This document shows positions 42,511-52,873 of a DNA stretch of 63,454 bases, piece by piece. The notes below the pieces were generated by a model, which did no database searches, was not told the DNA's origin, and saw only the letters and a program-made list of their open reading frames with translations. The translations under genes and the position numbers were made by a program. Each line of letters begins with the position of its first letter. Positions within the stretch are counted from its first letter, which is position 1. The stretch spans positions 1 to 63,454 of the forward strand of contig JANXEF010000001.1 of assembly GCA_025057895.1 (NCBI GenBank), written 5' to 3'. The DNA is from Archaeoglobaceae archaeon (GTDB lineage Archaea > Halobacteriota > Archaeoglobi > Archaeoglobales > Archaeoglobaceae).

Positions 42511-43932
42511 TCAAATTTTTGCTATTGCTCTTATGAATTCGACATCTTCCTTGGTAATTCCGCGAATTAGGAAAAGAATTGCAGAATAAACAAGGATTGA
42601 AACGATAATGACTAAAATTGCTGAACCAATTATCAAACCGAAAAATAGCATTGGAGTCGCAGAAATAGTAGGTTTAACGATATGGCTGATTTCTGGCCGT
42701 ATTCCGAATTTCCTTGTACAAGTCACTCCGAGTAATACCCAAAATACCACGTTAGATAGAACTGTTGCTACCGCGGCACCATTTATACCGTGAGTAGGTA
42801 TAAGGATATAGTTCAAAAGAACATTTAACAACATTGAAAAAATAAGTGGATAAAAGTTGAGCTCTGGTTTTTCCTTACTACTAAAAATGCTACCATATAT
42901 TCCAAAAACGGGTGAGATAAGTAAAAGAGAAAGAATACGCATAGCTTCAATTCCTGGAAAGTATTCGATACCATAAGCGAATAGAAGCAAGTTCTCTGAA
43001 ATAATAGCTAATCCAAAGGCCGATGGTATGCATAAAGCCGAAGAATATTTGAATGTTCTCTTAAAAGCTTTTTTTAGATCTTCACCCTCTAGCCTGACAA
43101 ATATTGGAAATAAAACTGCAGGAATTGAAATAAGACCAATAATTGCCGAAACTATGCTGAATCCAGCTCTGTAGAAAGCAACGTCTTCAGAGCTAAGAAA
43201 GTATCCAATCATCACCATGTCAACGTTTGCAAAGAGGATCCACGTTACAGAAAGAATTGTTGTGAAACCTATGAATCTCAGAACATTAGCTCTACTAAAA
43301 TTTTTTTTTCCTTGGAATAGAAAACGATATCTTTTGAAAACATAATGAATTGCAAATATGAGGGTTATAAGGGATGAAAAGACTAAAGCTAATACTGCTC
43401 CAAGTAAAGATAAACCAAGAAAGACTAGTAAAAAAGTTATAGATAACTTCAAAATTCCAGAAACTGTGTAACTCAAAAAGTTGAGACGAAAATCATTCAT
43501 GGCATTCGCCATCGAATTGAAAAGACTGCTAGTTGAGGAGAAAAAGATGAATAGAGAAAGAATTTTTAGAACTTCAGATAAAGGTTTTTCGAAAACAGTT
43601 GAAATCGTTTCAGAAAGTAAAAATACTAAAATCGATACAAAAGCAGATAATGTGAGCTTAAAATTGATTAAAAATCTAGAATAACTACCAGCAAGGTCCC
43701 GATCGTTTTTTGTTACTGCATCTGCAATGTAACGAGTTGCAGCACTATTTATACCAAGATCTGCAAATATAGAGAATATAGAAATTGTAGCGAGTGAGAG
43801 AGAGTAGATTCCAAAAAGTTCGGGTTTCAAAAACCTTGCAAGAAAGATTACGAGTATTAAACCTGTTATATTTGCAATGAAAATCGAGGAGCTGTTGTAG
43901 ATAAAGTTTTTAATCACCGTTCTTGCGAGCAC
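42511..43932 (-). CDS. Polysaccharide-type flippase (MOP superfamily, Wzx-like)
   Basis: The 473-residue protein has about 13-14 membrane helices and the sequence character of oligosaccharide/lipid flippases: FLARFLKPELFGIYSLSLA, DLGINSAATRYIADAV, FYRAGFSIVSAIIGLISIPAVLFP and ILIPTHGINGAAVATVLSNVVF. It would flip lipid-linked sugars for the surface glycan or S-layer glycosylation. It lies 27 nt downstream of cheR on the same strand, so it is possibly co-transcribed with chemotaxis genes, perhaps through archaellin glycosylation (inference). Confidence 0.87.
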   Translation of the reverse strand: MLARTVIKNFIYNSSSIFIANITGLILVIFLARFLKPELFGIYSLSLATISIFSIFADLGINSAATRYIADAVTKNDRDLAGSYSRFLINFKLTLSAFVSILVFLLSETISTVFEKPLSEVLKILSLFIFFSSTSSLFNSMANAMNDFRLNFLSYTVSGILKLSITFLLVFLGLSLLGAVLALVFSSLITLIFAIHYVFKRYRFLFQGKKNFSRANVLRFIGFTTILSVTWILFANVDMVMIGYFLSSEDVAFYRAGFSIVSAIIGLISIPAVLFPIFVRLEGEDLKKAFKRTFKYSSALCIPSAFGLAIISENLLLFAYGIEYFPGIEAMRILSLLLISPVFGIYGSIFSSKEKPELNFYPLIFSMLLNVLLNYILIPTHGINGAAVATVLSNVVFWVLLGVTCTRKFGIRPEISHIVKPTISATPMLFFGLIIGSAILVIIVSILVYSAILFLIRGITKEDVEFIRAIAKI

Positions 43933-43959
43933 AGAATAGCTTAACCTTGGTTTTAAAAA

Positions 43960-44727
43960 TCATACCTTTCTGTATACTTTCTCTGAAAGACTTACACACT
44001 CGAATCCAAGTTTTGGAATTGTCTCACTCTTTCCAATTATCAGGTAACCTCTGCTAAGAAGTGCACTGTGAAAATCCTTCAGAACTTTGAATTTTTGATC
44101 TTCAGTGAAATAGATCATAACGTTTCTACAGAAAATCGTATCTAGAAATCTCGTGACTGGTTCTTGAGAGGTTAGATCATGCTTTTTAAATCGAACACGT
44201 TTCCTTACAAACTCTTTTATTTTTAACTTATCCCCGACTCTCTCAAAATATTTCCTTTTCATATCTTCGTCTAAATTTTTGAGCTGGGATTCATTGTAAA
44301 TTCCAATTTCTGCTCTTTTTAAACAATCTTCATCGATATCGGTTGCATATACTGTGAAATTAGAGTTAGTAGATTCAAAAGTGCAGATTGCGATGCTATA
44401 AGCTTCCTCTCCAAAAGAACAGCCAGCACTCCAGAAGCGAAGTAACTTCTTTTCACTTAACTCTGGTAAAATTCTATCCATGAAAAATTTGAAGGGAGTA
44501 TAGTCTCGCATGAATTCCGTGACATTTATCGCAATTGTGTTTACTAGCTCTTCAACTTCTCTATCATTATTTTTAATATAGCTGAAGTAATCTGAAAAAC
44601 TTCTTAATCCGAGCAATCGCATTCTTAACTCCACTCTCCGCCTTATATAGTTCTCCCTGTACATTTCTAGCTTTAAACCACTCCTCTTCGATGCATAACC
44701 TAGAATAGCCTTAAGGATCAAATCCAA
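43960..44727 (-). CDS. cheR: CheR, chemoreceptor glutamate methyltransferase
   Basis: The 255-residue SAM-dependent methyltransferase has an N-terminal helical CheR domain (YIRRRVELRMRLLGLRSFSDY) and a Rossmann domain with RFWSAGCSFGEEAYSIAI (SAM-binding), TDIDEDCLKRAE, and FCRNVMIYF. It methylates receptors such as the MCP encoded in this operon. Start overlaps the cheD stop by 10 nt. Confidence 0.95.
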   Translation of the reverse strand: MDLILKAILGYASKRSGLKLEMYRENYIRRRVELRMRLLGLRSFSDYFSYIKNNDREVEELVNTIAINVTEFMRDYTPFKFFMDRILPELSEKKLLRFWSAGCSFGEEAYSIAICTFESTNSNFTVYATDIDEDCLKRAEIGIYNESQLKNLDEDMKRKYFERVGDKLKIKEFVRKRVRFKKHDLTSQEPVTRFLDTIFCRNVMIYFTEDQKFKVLKDFHSALLSRGYLIIGKSETIPKLGFECVSLSEKVYRKV

Positions 44728-45179
44728 AGTTCATCACCAATGCTATATCTAACCAGCATCCTACCGTCGCTTGCAAAAAAGTAAACAGTTCTTCCTATAT
44801 TTCCACCAACATCCTCGGATACCAACCTTATTCCTCGATCTCTCAATGTCTCTCTCACAGCTTCAACGTTTCTTTCACCTATTCTCAGATTTTCAAGAGT
44901 TAGATGTTTGAAAACCTGTGCACCACCTGCAACTTTGGCGATGAGATTCCTTTTATCCCCTCCAAGTGCCACGAGACTTTCAACCATTATCTCAACTGCT
45001 GAATCTACGAATTTAGCAGTCTTAGAGCCGTTCGATCTTGGTAGCATTGCATGTGCAAGTGCAGCAGCTTTCAACTTCGACTCATAGATTCCTATTCCAA
45101 CGCAGGAACCTAGACCAATGGTTTTTAGAACTCCAGATCTTGCTATTTTTACTTCTCCGATTCCAACTATTATCTCCAT
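44718..45179 (-). CDS. cheD: CheD, chemoreceptor glutamine deamidase
   Basis: The protein of about 153 residues has the catalytic Cys of TIGLGSCVGIGIYESKL, the His of ALAHAMLP and the later Thr-rich strand (KVAGGAQVF). CheD deamidates receptors and binds CheC. Start is placed at ATG 45179 (MEIIVGIGEVK) just after the cheC stop; an upstream ATG at 45197 lies within cheC and is less likely. Confidence 0.94.
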   Translation of the reverse strand: MEIIVGIGEVKIARSGVLKTIGLGSCVGIGIYESKLKAAALAHAMLPRSNGSKTAKFVDSAVEIMVESLVALGGDKRNLIAKVAGGAQVFKHLTLENLRIGERNVEAVRETLRDRGIRLVSEDVGGNIGRTVYFFASDGRMLVRYSIGDELWI

Positions 45180-45180
45180 G

Positions 45181-45780
45181 TTATCCCAACATTCCAAACA
45201 TCTTCATTATGTAACTTAGAAACTTCTCATCGGGAACTAGTGTGATAAGAATATCGATTGCATTATCTTTTTCCTTTAATTCTGTTTCAAAGATTATAAT
45301 AGAATCCCCCTTCTCCGCAATCTGTGCAACTATTGCTTCGATTATTGCAACGCTCATATCCTCAGAGAGACTTGGAGGGGAAGGTATTAGCATTATTCCA
45401 AGCATATCTGCGATTGCGTTACAGAATGACGATGAGATTATGTTCCCAATTTCCATTATCGTGGAATCTATAAGCGTTGAATCTTCGATCAAAAGATTTG
45501 CAAGTTTTTTTGCTTCTGGGAATAAGATGTATAAATAGCCACTCCTCCCGTTTTCAACTTCTTCAAGTGCAGTAACAACACCTGTGACAATTTTTTCTTG
45601 AAAATACTTGTGAATTTCGGAGATCTTTGCTAATATTACGTTTGGAACACTCATTTCAACTATTTTTCCAATCATTGTTGAAAGTGAGCTTGCAGCATGC
45701 GCTACACCTATGTTTCCAAGTTCTTTCAATGCATCTATCTCTTCCGCGCTAACTTGTTCAAAACTCAAGTTCTTATCCAA
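45181..45780 (-). CDS. cheC: CheC, CheY phosphatase
   Basis: This protein of about 199 residues has two copies of the CheC catalytic consensus: ELGNIGVAHAASSLSTMIGK and EIGNIISSSFCNAIADMLG, each with Glu and Asn. It removes phosphate from CheY-P and is stimulated by CheD. I start it at the TTG at 45780: GGAGGTGA at 45793-45786 lies 5 nt before it, while the GTG at 45789 lies inside that ribosome site. The start overlaps the cheA stop. Confidence 0.93.
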   Translation of the reverse strand: MDKNLSFEQVSAEEIDALKELGNIGVAHAASSLSTMIGKIVEMSVPNVILAKISEIHKYFQEKIVTGVVTALEEVENGRSGYLYILFPEAKKLANLLIEDSTLIDSTIMEIGNIISSSFCNAIADMLGIMLIPSPPSLSEDMSVAIIEAIVAQIAEKGDSIIIFETELKEKDNAIDILITLVPDEKFLSYIMKMFGMLG

Positions 45781-47638
45781 ACTTATCACCTCCCAAAAGA
45801 CTAGAAATATCTATTATTGGTACAACAGTCCCATCTCCAAGAATCGTAACACCACTAAAACCTTTAACTTTTGAAAGAAATCCAGTTAAAGGTTTTACTA
45901 CGATCTCCTGCTGATCGAGAATAGAATCAACAATCAAAGCGAATTTTTCACTTTCTTTTTCTACTATTATCCCTACTTTTCTCCCACTTCCGTCCTCACA
46001 TCCAAAGATTTCTGAAATTTTAAAAGCTGGTATCAAATTATCTCGAACAAACAAAAAAGGACTTCCATGTATTTTTTTCCAGTTATTTTCATCAACGTAA
46101 ACAGCTTCAACAACGTTGGAAATAGGTATAGCATAAACTTGGTCGTTGACCAAAACAAGGAGAGATTTTATGATTGCAACAGTAGGTGGAAGATTTATCT
46201 TTATTCTAGTTCCCTTTCCTTTCTCAGATACAATTTTAAGACTACCTCCAAGTTTCTCAACAGTTGTCTTTACAACATCCATTCCTATTCCTCTTCCTGA
46301 GATCTCTGTTGGAACATCCTTCGTTGAAAAACCTGGAATGAAGATCAACATTTTAATTTCTTCTTCACTAAGATTACTGTTTTCTGAAATCAACCCTTTT
46401 TCAATTGCCTTCTTTCTTATCTCTTCTAGATCTAGCCCCTTACCATCATCTTCAATTTCTATTACAACATTACTCTTTTCTCTTCTCGCAGAGAGTTTTA
46501 TTTTTCCAATTTCGCTCTTTCCAATCATAATCCTTTCTTTAGGACTTTCAATTCCATGATCGACTGCATTTCTCAGTAAATGCATTATCGGATCACTCAT
46601 TTTGTCAAGCACAGTTCTGTCGAGTTCTGTATCGAGACCTTCCATTGTGAATTCTACTCTTTTACCTAACCTTTTAGCCAAATCTCGAACCATTCTTGGG
46701 AACTTGTTGAAGATTCTCTCAACTTTTACCATTCTAACTTTCATAACCTCATCCTGTAAGTTTGTGATCGATTTATCCATGATGTTTATAGCTTCGCTGA
46801 GCTCCTGGATGTTATGCTTTGAAGCAATCTGCAGAAGTCTGCTCTTGATGATCACGAGTTCTCCAATGAGGTTCATTATAGTATCGAGAACGCGAACATC
46901 AACTCTTACATCCTCAGACTTTCTAGATATGAAATCCCTCTTTTCTTCTCTAATCTCTTCTCTGAGTTCTGTTCTATTTTCCATCTCTGAAATTTCTAAA
47001 AACTTTTTATCTTCATTTAACTCTCTTATCGAATATTTTTCTATTTCCGAAACTCCACTAAGAGCTTCATCTACGGCTTTTACATTTCCTCTTGCATAAA
47101 CTGTGAAGAAAGCACAACCATCCTCAATTTTATTTTCCTCAGGCTCAGTAGCTTTTATCTCACAAATATTACGTAGAGTTTCAAGAATAAGTAATCCACG
47201 AACTCCCATCATCTGACAATTTTCAGCTATCTTGATTTCTATCTTCAAATTTGCATTTTCAACCTCTTTCTCTACTCTTTCTTCCTCTATTTCATAGAGT
47301 TTTTCGAAGATAAGCCTACAGTCAACTTCATCGCAGTTATCATTCTCTATTTTGCATAACATCTCCGAAATTTTGTCTACACTCAGCAGTAAGATGTCTA
47401 CGATGTCTTCTCCAACTTCTCTATCTCTGAATTTTCCAAGTACACTTTCAAGTTTGTGACATAGGTTTTCTAAGTTCTTGTAACCCATGAAACCGGCCAT
47501 TCCCTTAAGTGTATGGGCAGCTCTGAAAATTTCATCTATTGCACTTTTCTCACCTTTTTCTAAACGTAAAAAACATTGATTCATTATTTCAACAAATTCC
47601 TTTGCTTCATGAAGAAAATCAGTCTTATAGTCACTCAA
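45773..47638 (-). CDS. cheA: CheA, chemotaxis histidine kinase
   Basis: The 621-residue kinase has P1 with phospho-His (IFRAAHTLKGMAGFMG), a P2-like region, P3 dimerisation, the P4 ATP-binding domain (LLRNAVDHGIESPKER, EIEDDGKGLD, SGRGIGMDVVKTTVEKLGG) and a P5 CheW-like regulatory domain (about 490-621). It phosphorylates CheY and CheB. The start overlaps cheB by 4 nt. Confidence 0.96.
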   Translation of the reverse strand: MSDYKTDFLHEAKEFVEIMNQCFLRLEKGEKSAIDEIFRAAHTLKGMAGFMGYKNLENLCHKLESVLGKFRDREVGEDIVDILLLSVDKISEMLCKIENDNCDEVDCRLIFEKLYEIEEERVEKEVENANLKIEIKIAENCQMMGVRGLLILETLRNICEIKATEPEENKIEDGCAFFTVYARGNVKAVDEALSGVSEIEKYSIRELNEDKKFLEISEMENRTELREEIREEKRDFISRKSEDVRVDVRVLDTIMNLIGELVIIKSRLLQIASKHNIQELSEAINIMDKSITNLQDEVMKVRMVKVERIFNKFPRMVRDLAKRLGKRVEFTMEGLDTELDRTVLDKMSDPIMHLLRNAVDHGIESPKERIMIGKSEIGKIKLSARREKSNVVIEIEDDGKGLDLEEIRKKAIEKGLISENSNLSEEEIKMLIFIPGFSTKDVPTEISGRGIGMDVVKTTVEKLGGSLKIVSEKGKGTRIKINLPPTVAIIKSLLVLVNDQVYAIPISNVVEAVYVDENNWKKIHGSPFLFVRDNLIPAFKISEIFGCEDGSGRKVGIIVEKESEKFALIVDSILDQQEIVVKPLTGFLSKVKGFSGVTILGDGTVVPIIDISSLLGGDKFG

Positions 47639-48660
47639 CCTACCACCTCTATGAATCTTGCAACCTCTTCGACGATCTCAAAAATAGGCTTAATACTATC
47701 AACTGCTCCAATTTCAATCGCAGCTTTTGGCATTCCAAAAACAACACAAGTCTCCTCATTACAGGCGATAACTTTACCTCCAAGATCATGGATCATCTTC
47801 ATCCCTCTTGCTCCATCTTCTCCCATTCCAGTCAAAATTACTCCAACAACATTACCCCCATATACTTGGGCTATCGAGTAAGCGGTAACATCTATGGATG
47901 GCTTCACATTGTTTACAGGTTTATCATCGAAGATCTTTACCCTGACAACATTTAGAGACCTTCTCAGTTTCATGTGTTTACCACCAGGAGCGATGTAAAC
48001 AACTCCTTTCTCAACTCTTTCGTTGTCTTCTGCTTCTTTTACTTCAATCTCCGAAATATCGTTTATTCTCTCGGCAAAATGTCTCGTGAAATTAGGTGGC
48101 ATGTGTTGGACAACAAATACAGGAACTGGAAAATTTGAGGGTAGTCTTGGAATAACATGCTCAAGAGCCGATGGGCCACCCGTGGAGGAGCCTATGATTA
48201 CGCATACTTCTTTATTAACTTTCCAGTCTCTTCTAACAATTTCTCCTCTCAACTTTCTTAAATTCTGAAGTCTTATAATATTAGGATTAACAGTTGAAGC
48301 AATCTTAACTTTTCTTACGATCTCTTCGGCAATTTCTTCGATACCACCTCTTGGTTTCGCTATAAAATCGACAGCACCAAGTCGAAGAGCTTCTATTGTT
48401 TCTTTAGCTCCTTCGTATGTTAGAGAACTCAGCATAATTACTGGCCTTGGTTTGTCTTTCATCATTTTTTCAAGCGCTGTGAGTCCATCCATCCTCGGCA
48501 TTTTCACATCGAGGGTTATCACATCAGGATCAATCTTTGGAATTTTTTCGAGCATTTCTTCTCCATCTTTGGCAGTAAAAACATTAAATCCACATCTTTT
48601 TAGAATTTCGGAAATTTTAAGCCTAACTAGTGCTGAATCGTCTACAACGAGAACTTTCAT
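47635..48660 (-). CDS. cheB: CheB, receptor methylesterase response regulator
   Basis: The 341-residue protein has an N-terminal receiver (VLVVDDSALVRLKISEIL, DVITLDVKMPRMDGL) and a C-terminal methylesterase with catalytic Ser (IGSSTGGPSALEHV), His (FVVQHMPPNFT) and Asp (ILTGMGEDGARGM). It removes methyl groups (and may deamidate) receptors. Overlaps cheY and cheA by 4 nt each. Confidence 0.96.
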   Translation of the reverse strand: MKVLVVDDSALVRLKISEILKRCGFNVFTAKDGEEMLEKIPKIDPDVITLDVKMPRMDGLTALEKMMKDKPRPVIMLSSLTYEGAKETIEALRLGAVDFIAKPRGGIEEIAEEIVRKVKIASTVNPNIIRLQNLRKLRGEIVRRDWKVNKEVCVIIGSSTGGPSALEHVIPRLPSNFPVPVFVVQHMPPNFTRHFAERINDISEIEVKEAEDNERVEKGVVYIAPGGKHMKLRRSLNVVRVKIFDDKPVNNVKPSIDVTAYSIAQVYGGNVVGVILTGMGEDGARGMKMIHDLGGKVIACNEETCVVFGMPKAAIEIGAVDSIKPIFEIVEEVARFIEVVG

Positions 48661-49019
48661 ACTTTAGCAACCTTTTTAAGCTCTTCTATAACTTTTGGAG
48701 CTTGAAAAGGCTTAACGATATATCCTTTCGCTCCGAGCTTTATTGCCATCTTTACCATCTGCTCCTGACCGACTGCAGTACACATTACGATCTTTGCATT
48801 TGGATCTAGTCTCCTTATCTCTTTTAAAGCATCGATTCCGTTCATCTCTGGCATCACTATATCCATGGTTACAATGTCTGGTTTAAGCTGTTTGTAAAAC
48901 TCTACTGCCTGTTTCCCGTTTTCGGCCTCACCTACTATATCGAAGCCAGCAGAGAATAGAATGTTTTTTAAAAGTTTTCGCATGAAAGCTGTATCATCTA
49001 CAATCAAAACTTTAACCAC
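48657..49019 (-). CDS. cheY: CheY, chemotaxis response regulator
   Basis: This single receiver of about 120 residues has VLIVDDTAFMRKLL, the phospho-acceptor in IVTMDIVMPEMNG, the conserved Thr in MCTAVG and Lys in IVKPFQAP. Archaeal CheY docks to the archaellum through CheF. I start it at GTG 49019 (MVKVLIVDD), 5 nt after GGAGGTGG; the GTG at 49028 sits in that ribosome site. It overlaps the cheF stop. Confidence 0.95.
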   Translation of the reverse strand: MVKVLIVDDTAFMRKLLKNILFSAGFDIVGEAENGKQAVEFYKQLKPDIVTMDIVMPEMNGIDALKEIRRLDPNAKIVMCTAVGQEQMVKMAIKLGAKGYIVKPFQAPKVIEELKKVAKV

Positions 49020-49821
49020 TTTTACCACCTCCTAATTTCTTAGCAGTTTCACTTACTAAAACAATTCCCTTAGGGGTTAGTTCGATCTCTTTTCTAACTT
49101 TAACAACTCTTGCAATTCCTAAATTAACGAATTTGTCATAGATTTCGTTCAACTTTTCAGTATTTATTCCAAGAATAGATTCTATGTTCGAGGAATCCAA
49201 GCCCGTATAGACCATTGTCAAAATCTGTTCTTCGAGTTCTGAAAGTTTCTCCCTAGGTTTTTGCTGCTCTAGAATTCTATGAAGATAATCCAAAAGAAGT
49301 TCGAGAGTTGTCTCAGGACAAAGAATGAAGCTTGTGATAACTTCTTTGCCTTCTAAGTGTGTAACCGCAAGAACAACTCTTTGTTTGTCTCCAACTGTTC
49401 TCTTATCCTTTTTGGCAGATCCAAGTGCACTTAAAGGAACTCGAATAATTTTTTCTGGTGATAAAAACCAAGCTGCTGATTCAGTTATGCTGAAGTATCC
49501 TTTTTCCCACTTTGAATTCGCGACTAGAACTCCGCCACGCAACGCTGGGGATAGAAAGTATACGGCAAATTTGTCTGACTTTATATTAAAGGCAAGGAAT
49601 CTGTAAACTTGTCCTTGTCTCTCTCCAAAGTTTAGGAGATAGTCCTTTCCACTTCTTATCTTTATGGTCTCTTTACCTTCATTCTGAGTTATTTCAACAT
49701 CCATAATGGCTTTAAAATCGATTCTATCTCTTCCAATTGTGATTCCCTTCCCATTTATCAAAACTTCCACCTTTTTCCATTCTCCATCAAAAATTTCAGC
49801 TAAAAGCTTTGTTTCATTCAT
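49012..49821 (-). CDS. cheF: CheF, chemotaxis-archaellum adaptor
   Basis: The 269-residue protein matches archaeal CheF (DUF439): ISDFKAIMDVEI-type beta strands in the first part (IDFKAIMDVEITQNEG, FLAFNIKSDKFAVYFLSPALRGG) and the C-terminal winged-helix (EEQILTMVYTGLDSSNIESILGI...RKEIELTPKGIVLVSETAKKLG). CheF binds CheY-P and the archaellum base. It is the archaea-specific part of this cluster. Its start lies 1 nt from the CheW stop. Confidence 0.9.
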   Translation of the reverse strand: MNETKLLAEIFDGEWKKVEVLINGKGITIGRDRIDFKAIMDVEITQNEGKETIKIRSGKDYLLNFGERQGQVYRFLAFNIKSDKFAVYFLSPALRGGVLVANSKWEKGYFSITESAAWFLSPEKIIRVPLSALGSAKKDKRTVGDKQRVVLAVTHLEGKEVITSFILCPETTLELLLDYLHRILEQQKPREKLSELEEQILTMVYTGLDSSNIESILGINTEKLNEIYDKFVNLGIARVVKVRKEIELTPKGIVLVSETAKKLGGGKSG

Positions 49822-49822
49822 A

Positions 49823-50284
49823 TTACTTTATTTTTTCAACTTCTCCTTCGTTGAGCACTTTATTTAAGTCTATTAGAATCAACAATCCATCTGGTAATTT
49901 TCCAACACCTTTCAAAAATTTAGCCTCCTCTCTCGCAGTTATTATGCTTGGAAGAGCTTCAATATCCTTTTGAGATAGATATTTTACCTCGTTAACTGTA
50001 TCAACCATCATCCCAATGACTGCATTGTTGTATTCGACAACTATTATTCGAGTATCGTTGTCTATTGCCTTTGGTAATAAACCAAAGCGTTTTCTCAGGT
50101 TTACTATTGTTGTTATCTGTCCACGTAGATTTATCACGCCTTCTACGAAATCTGGGGCATTGGGAATCCTTGTTATCAGAGAGGGACGAATTATCTCTCT
50201 AACCTGTGAGATGTCTACACCGTAACGTTCATCACCTAGCTTGAAAACGATCACCTGTACAGTTTCCCCCCTCATCGTTTGCAT
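49823..50284 (-). CDS. cheW: CheW, receptor-kinase coupling protein
   Basis: The 153-residue protein has the CheW beta-barrel motifs: VIVFKLGDERYGVDISQVREI, RIPNAPDFVEGVINLRGQITTIVNLRKRF and FLKGVGKLPDGLLILIDLNKVL. It links the receptor below to CheA. The ATG at 50284 has GAGGTGG 5 nt before it. Confidence 0.95.
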   Translation of the reverse strand: MQTMRGETVQVIVFKLGDERYGVDISQVREIIRPSLITRIPNAPDFVEGVINLRGQITTIVNLRKRFGLLPKAIDNDTRIIVVEYNNAVIGMMVDTVNEVKYLSQKDIEALPSIITAREEAKFLKGVGKLPDGLLILIDLNKVLNEGEVEKIK

Positions 50285-50356
50285 GAATCCACCTCAAAAA
50301 CTTTTCAAACATTTTTCATTCATGTCTCTATCCCCATTCATCGTGACCATAAAAAG

Positions 50357-52774
50357 TTAGAGTTTGAAACTCTCAGAAATTGCTTTGAAAGTTTCATTTG
50401 CAATAGAATTTATCTTTCCAATACTCATACTAACTTGTTGAACTGCTGCAGTTTGCTCTTCAATTGCTGCAGAAGTCTCTTCACTGCTTGCAGCGTTCTC
50501 CTCAGCGGTTGATGCTACTTCTTCAAAACTTCTTGCTATTTGCTCAATCTTTACAAGTCCTTCTTTGGCTCTTTGAGCAATTTTTGTAATTTGTTCCCCA
50601 ATCAAAGATATTATTTCTGCTATATCTTTTGCACGATTCAGGGCAATTTCAATTTCCTTACTCCCACTCTCAGAACCAGTTTTTACTTTTAAAATAGCAT
50701 CTATTACTTTTCTTGTCTCATCTTGTACGTTTCTTACTATTTCTGCAATCTCTTCTGTACTTCTTCTTGACTCTTCAGCTAACTTTCTAACCTCGTCGGC
50801 AACAACTGCAAAACCTCTTCCATGTTCTCCAGCTCTAGCAGCTTCTATTGCAGCGTTTAAAGCTAATAGGTTTGTTTGATCTGCAATCGATTTGATTCTT
50901 TCAGTCACTTTTCCAATGTTTCTAACTGCAGTTTCAAGTGATTCAACTATCTTAGCAGTTTTTTCAATTTCTAATACAATTAAAGAGAGTTTCTCAAGAC
51001 TCTTACTTCCAAGATCTTTCGCTTCTATTGCATTTTTGATTGCATTTTCAGCCTTTTTTGTAGTTTCGTTTGCAATTTTGTCAAGTTCGATGAACAATTG
51101 TTCTGCAGACTTGACATCTGCAAGCGAGGAATTGGCAAGTCTCGAAAGATTTTCACTACCTGTAGCGATTTGTTGTGAAGCGCTGCTTATCTGTTCCATT
51201 CCTGCATTTAGTTGGTTAACAGCTTCGTTTGACTCTTTTAGGAGTCTTGAAGTTTCGTTCATCCCTTCTGAAATTCTACGTACTACTTTTTCAAGCCTTT
51301 CTGCAAACTCATTAAAAGCTGTAAAAGCTTCCCCGAATTCATCATCTTTTAGCTTTTGAAGCCTTACTCCAAGCTCTCCAAGATATAGTCTCTTTGTTCC
51401 ATCACTCAAAAGTGTCAAACATTTACCGGTATATGATAGCATTTCTTCAATTTCTCTCTCTTTATTCTTTAGTTCTGTAAGATCTTCAATGGTTTCAACA
51501 ACACCCAAAAGTTTTCCGTAAATGTATACTGGTGTTGCAGTAGCTTTTAAGTATGCTTTTCTATTTTTCCTCGGGAATTCTAGTTCAGTTTCAACTACAT
51601 ATGCATTTTCAAGAATATTTGATCTAGTCACTATTTTGTAGAACTTTTCCGCATTCTGGGGGTTGTCGAGAACAATGTCTGCAAGTACTGGACGTTTTTC
51701 TTTGTAGAATGCAATCCATGTTTTATCAGTACCAACAACTTCACTCGCTTTTACTCCTGTGAGTTCCTCACAAGCTTTGTTCCAATAAACGACTCTGTGA
51801 TTAGTATCTATAAAGAAGGCTGGAATTGGAAGACTATCAATTATCTCCCCAAGCTTTTCTTCTCTTTCCTTTAGAGTAGTAATATCACTGAAAACTTCGA
51901 TGTATCCAGCAAACTTACCTCCAACGCTTATGGGATAAACTGAAGCAGAAGTGAAGAACTCCTTTTTTTCAGAAATGAGTTTTAATTCTATGTTTTCAAC
52001 TTTTTCACGTTTTTTGATACCTTCAATGAGTTTCTTTGCATTTTCTTTGTAGTTTTTATCAACAATAGCTATCTCAGTCGGTTTCTTGCCTATGATCTCT
52101 TCGGGATCATCTAAGCCAAGTAGTCTTGCTGCATTTGTGTTTGCATATCTGACTTTTCCATCTTCACCAACGAATATAACATAACCTGGCATATTTTTCA
52201 TTATCTCTCTAACCAAAGCGTATTCTTCTTTTATTTCCCTCTCTTTTATCTTAATCTGAGTAACATCCACGATAAATCCGACAAATCCTTCAAGTTCTCC
52301 ATCGACACGTACAGGTGCACAAGAAGTCAAAATGTGAAAAATTCCTTTTTCTGTGTTTATACTCGTTTCGACACCTTCGAATTTTTCTCCTTTTTCGAAG
52401 GACCCCATTATATTTTTCAAAAATACCTCCAAAAACTTTTTTTCCCCTGTTAGACTCTTAGATACTTCAAGAGGTTTGAAACCAATTACCTCGTTTGCTG
52501 ACTTTCCGTAAAACTCAAGGGTATAGTTGTTCACAAATCTTATCCTTCCCTGAGTGTCTATAAAGTAGAAGAGAACTGGTTTTGGAATACTACTGAAAAT
52601 TTGCTCTGCCAATTTTTTCGACTTTTCTAGTTCTTTTTCTTTATTTTCAAGAACTTTTTTTAACTTTTCAAGCTCTTCTCTTTCTTTACTGTCTGTAGAG
52701 TCTAAAATTGCTTTGAATCTCCTCAAAAACTCCTCGTTTCCAAAAAGGTTTATTATTTTTTGCATTTCCTCCAT
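50357..52774 (-). CDS. Soluble methyl-accepting chemotaxis protein with three PAS domains
   Basis: The protein of about 805 residues has no membrane segment. It begins with a helical coiled stretch (about 20-60), then three PAS domains at roughly 60-170, 180-300 and 305-440 ([67 protein letters not shown]). The C-terminal signalling hairpin (about 500-800) contains [19 protein letters not shown] start it at the ATG 52774 with GGTGAT upstream; a 26-residue extension to 52852 is open but unlike a receptor N-terminus. It probably senses redox state or ligands in the cytoplasm. Confidence 0.92.
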   Translation of the reverse strand: MEEMQKIINLFGNEEFLRRFKAILDSTDSKEREELEKLKKVLENKEKELEKSKKLAEQIFSSIPKPVLFYFIDTQGRIRFVNNYTLEFYGKSANEVIGFKPLEVSKSLTGEKKFLEVFLKNIMGSFEKGEKFEGVETSINTEKGIFHILTSCAPVRVDGELEGFVGFIVDVTQIKIKEREIKEEYALVREIMKNMPGYVIFVGEDGKVRYANTNAARLLGLDDPEEIIGKKPTEIAIVDKNYKENAKKLIEGIKKREKVENIELKLISEKKEFFTSASVYPISVGGKFAGYIEVFSDITTLKEREEKLGEIIDSLPIPAFFIDTNHRVVYWNKACEELTGVKASEVVGTDKTWIAFYKEKRPVLADIVLDNPQNAEKFYKIVTRSNILENAYVVETELEFPRKNRKAYLKATATPVYIYGKLLGVVETIEDLTELKNKEREIEEMLSYTGKCLTLLSDGTKRLYLGELGVRLQKLKDDEFGEAFTAFNEFAERLEKVVRRISEGMNETSRLLKESNEAVNQLNAGMEQISSASQQIATGSENLSRLANSSLADVKSAEQLFIELDKIANETTKKAENAIKNAIEAKDLGSKSLEKLSLIVLEIEKTAKIVESLETAVRNIGKVTERIKSIADQTNLLALNAAIEAARAGEHGRGFAVVADEVRKLAEESRRSTEEIAEIVRNVQDETRKVIDAILKVKTGSESGSKEIEIALNRAKDIAEIISLIGEQITKIAQRAKEGLVKIEQIARSFEEVASTAEENAASSEETSAAIEEQTAAVQQVSMSIGKINSIANETFKAISESFKL

Positions 52775-52873
52775 AGCATCACCGAATTGTGATATGAAAA
52801 TAAAAAAATAAAATTTTCTTTGTATAATGAAATCTCTTATGTGTAAATTCATGAATGCAATTACATTGAAAAT

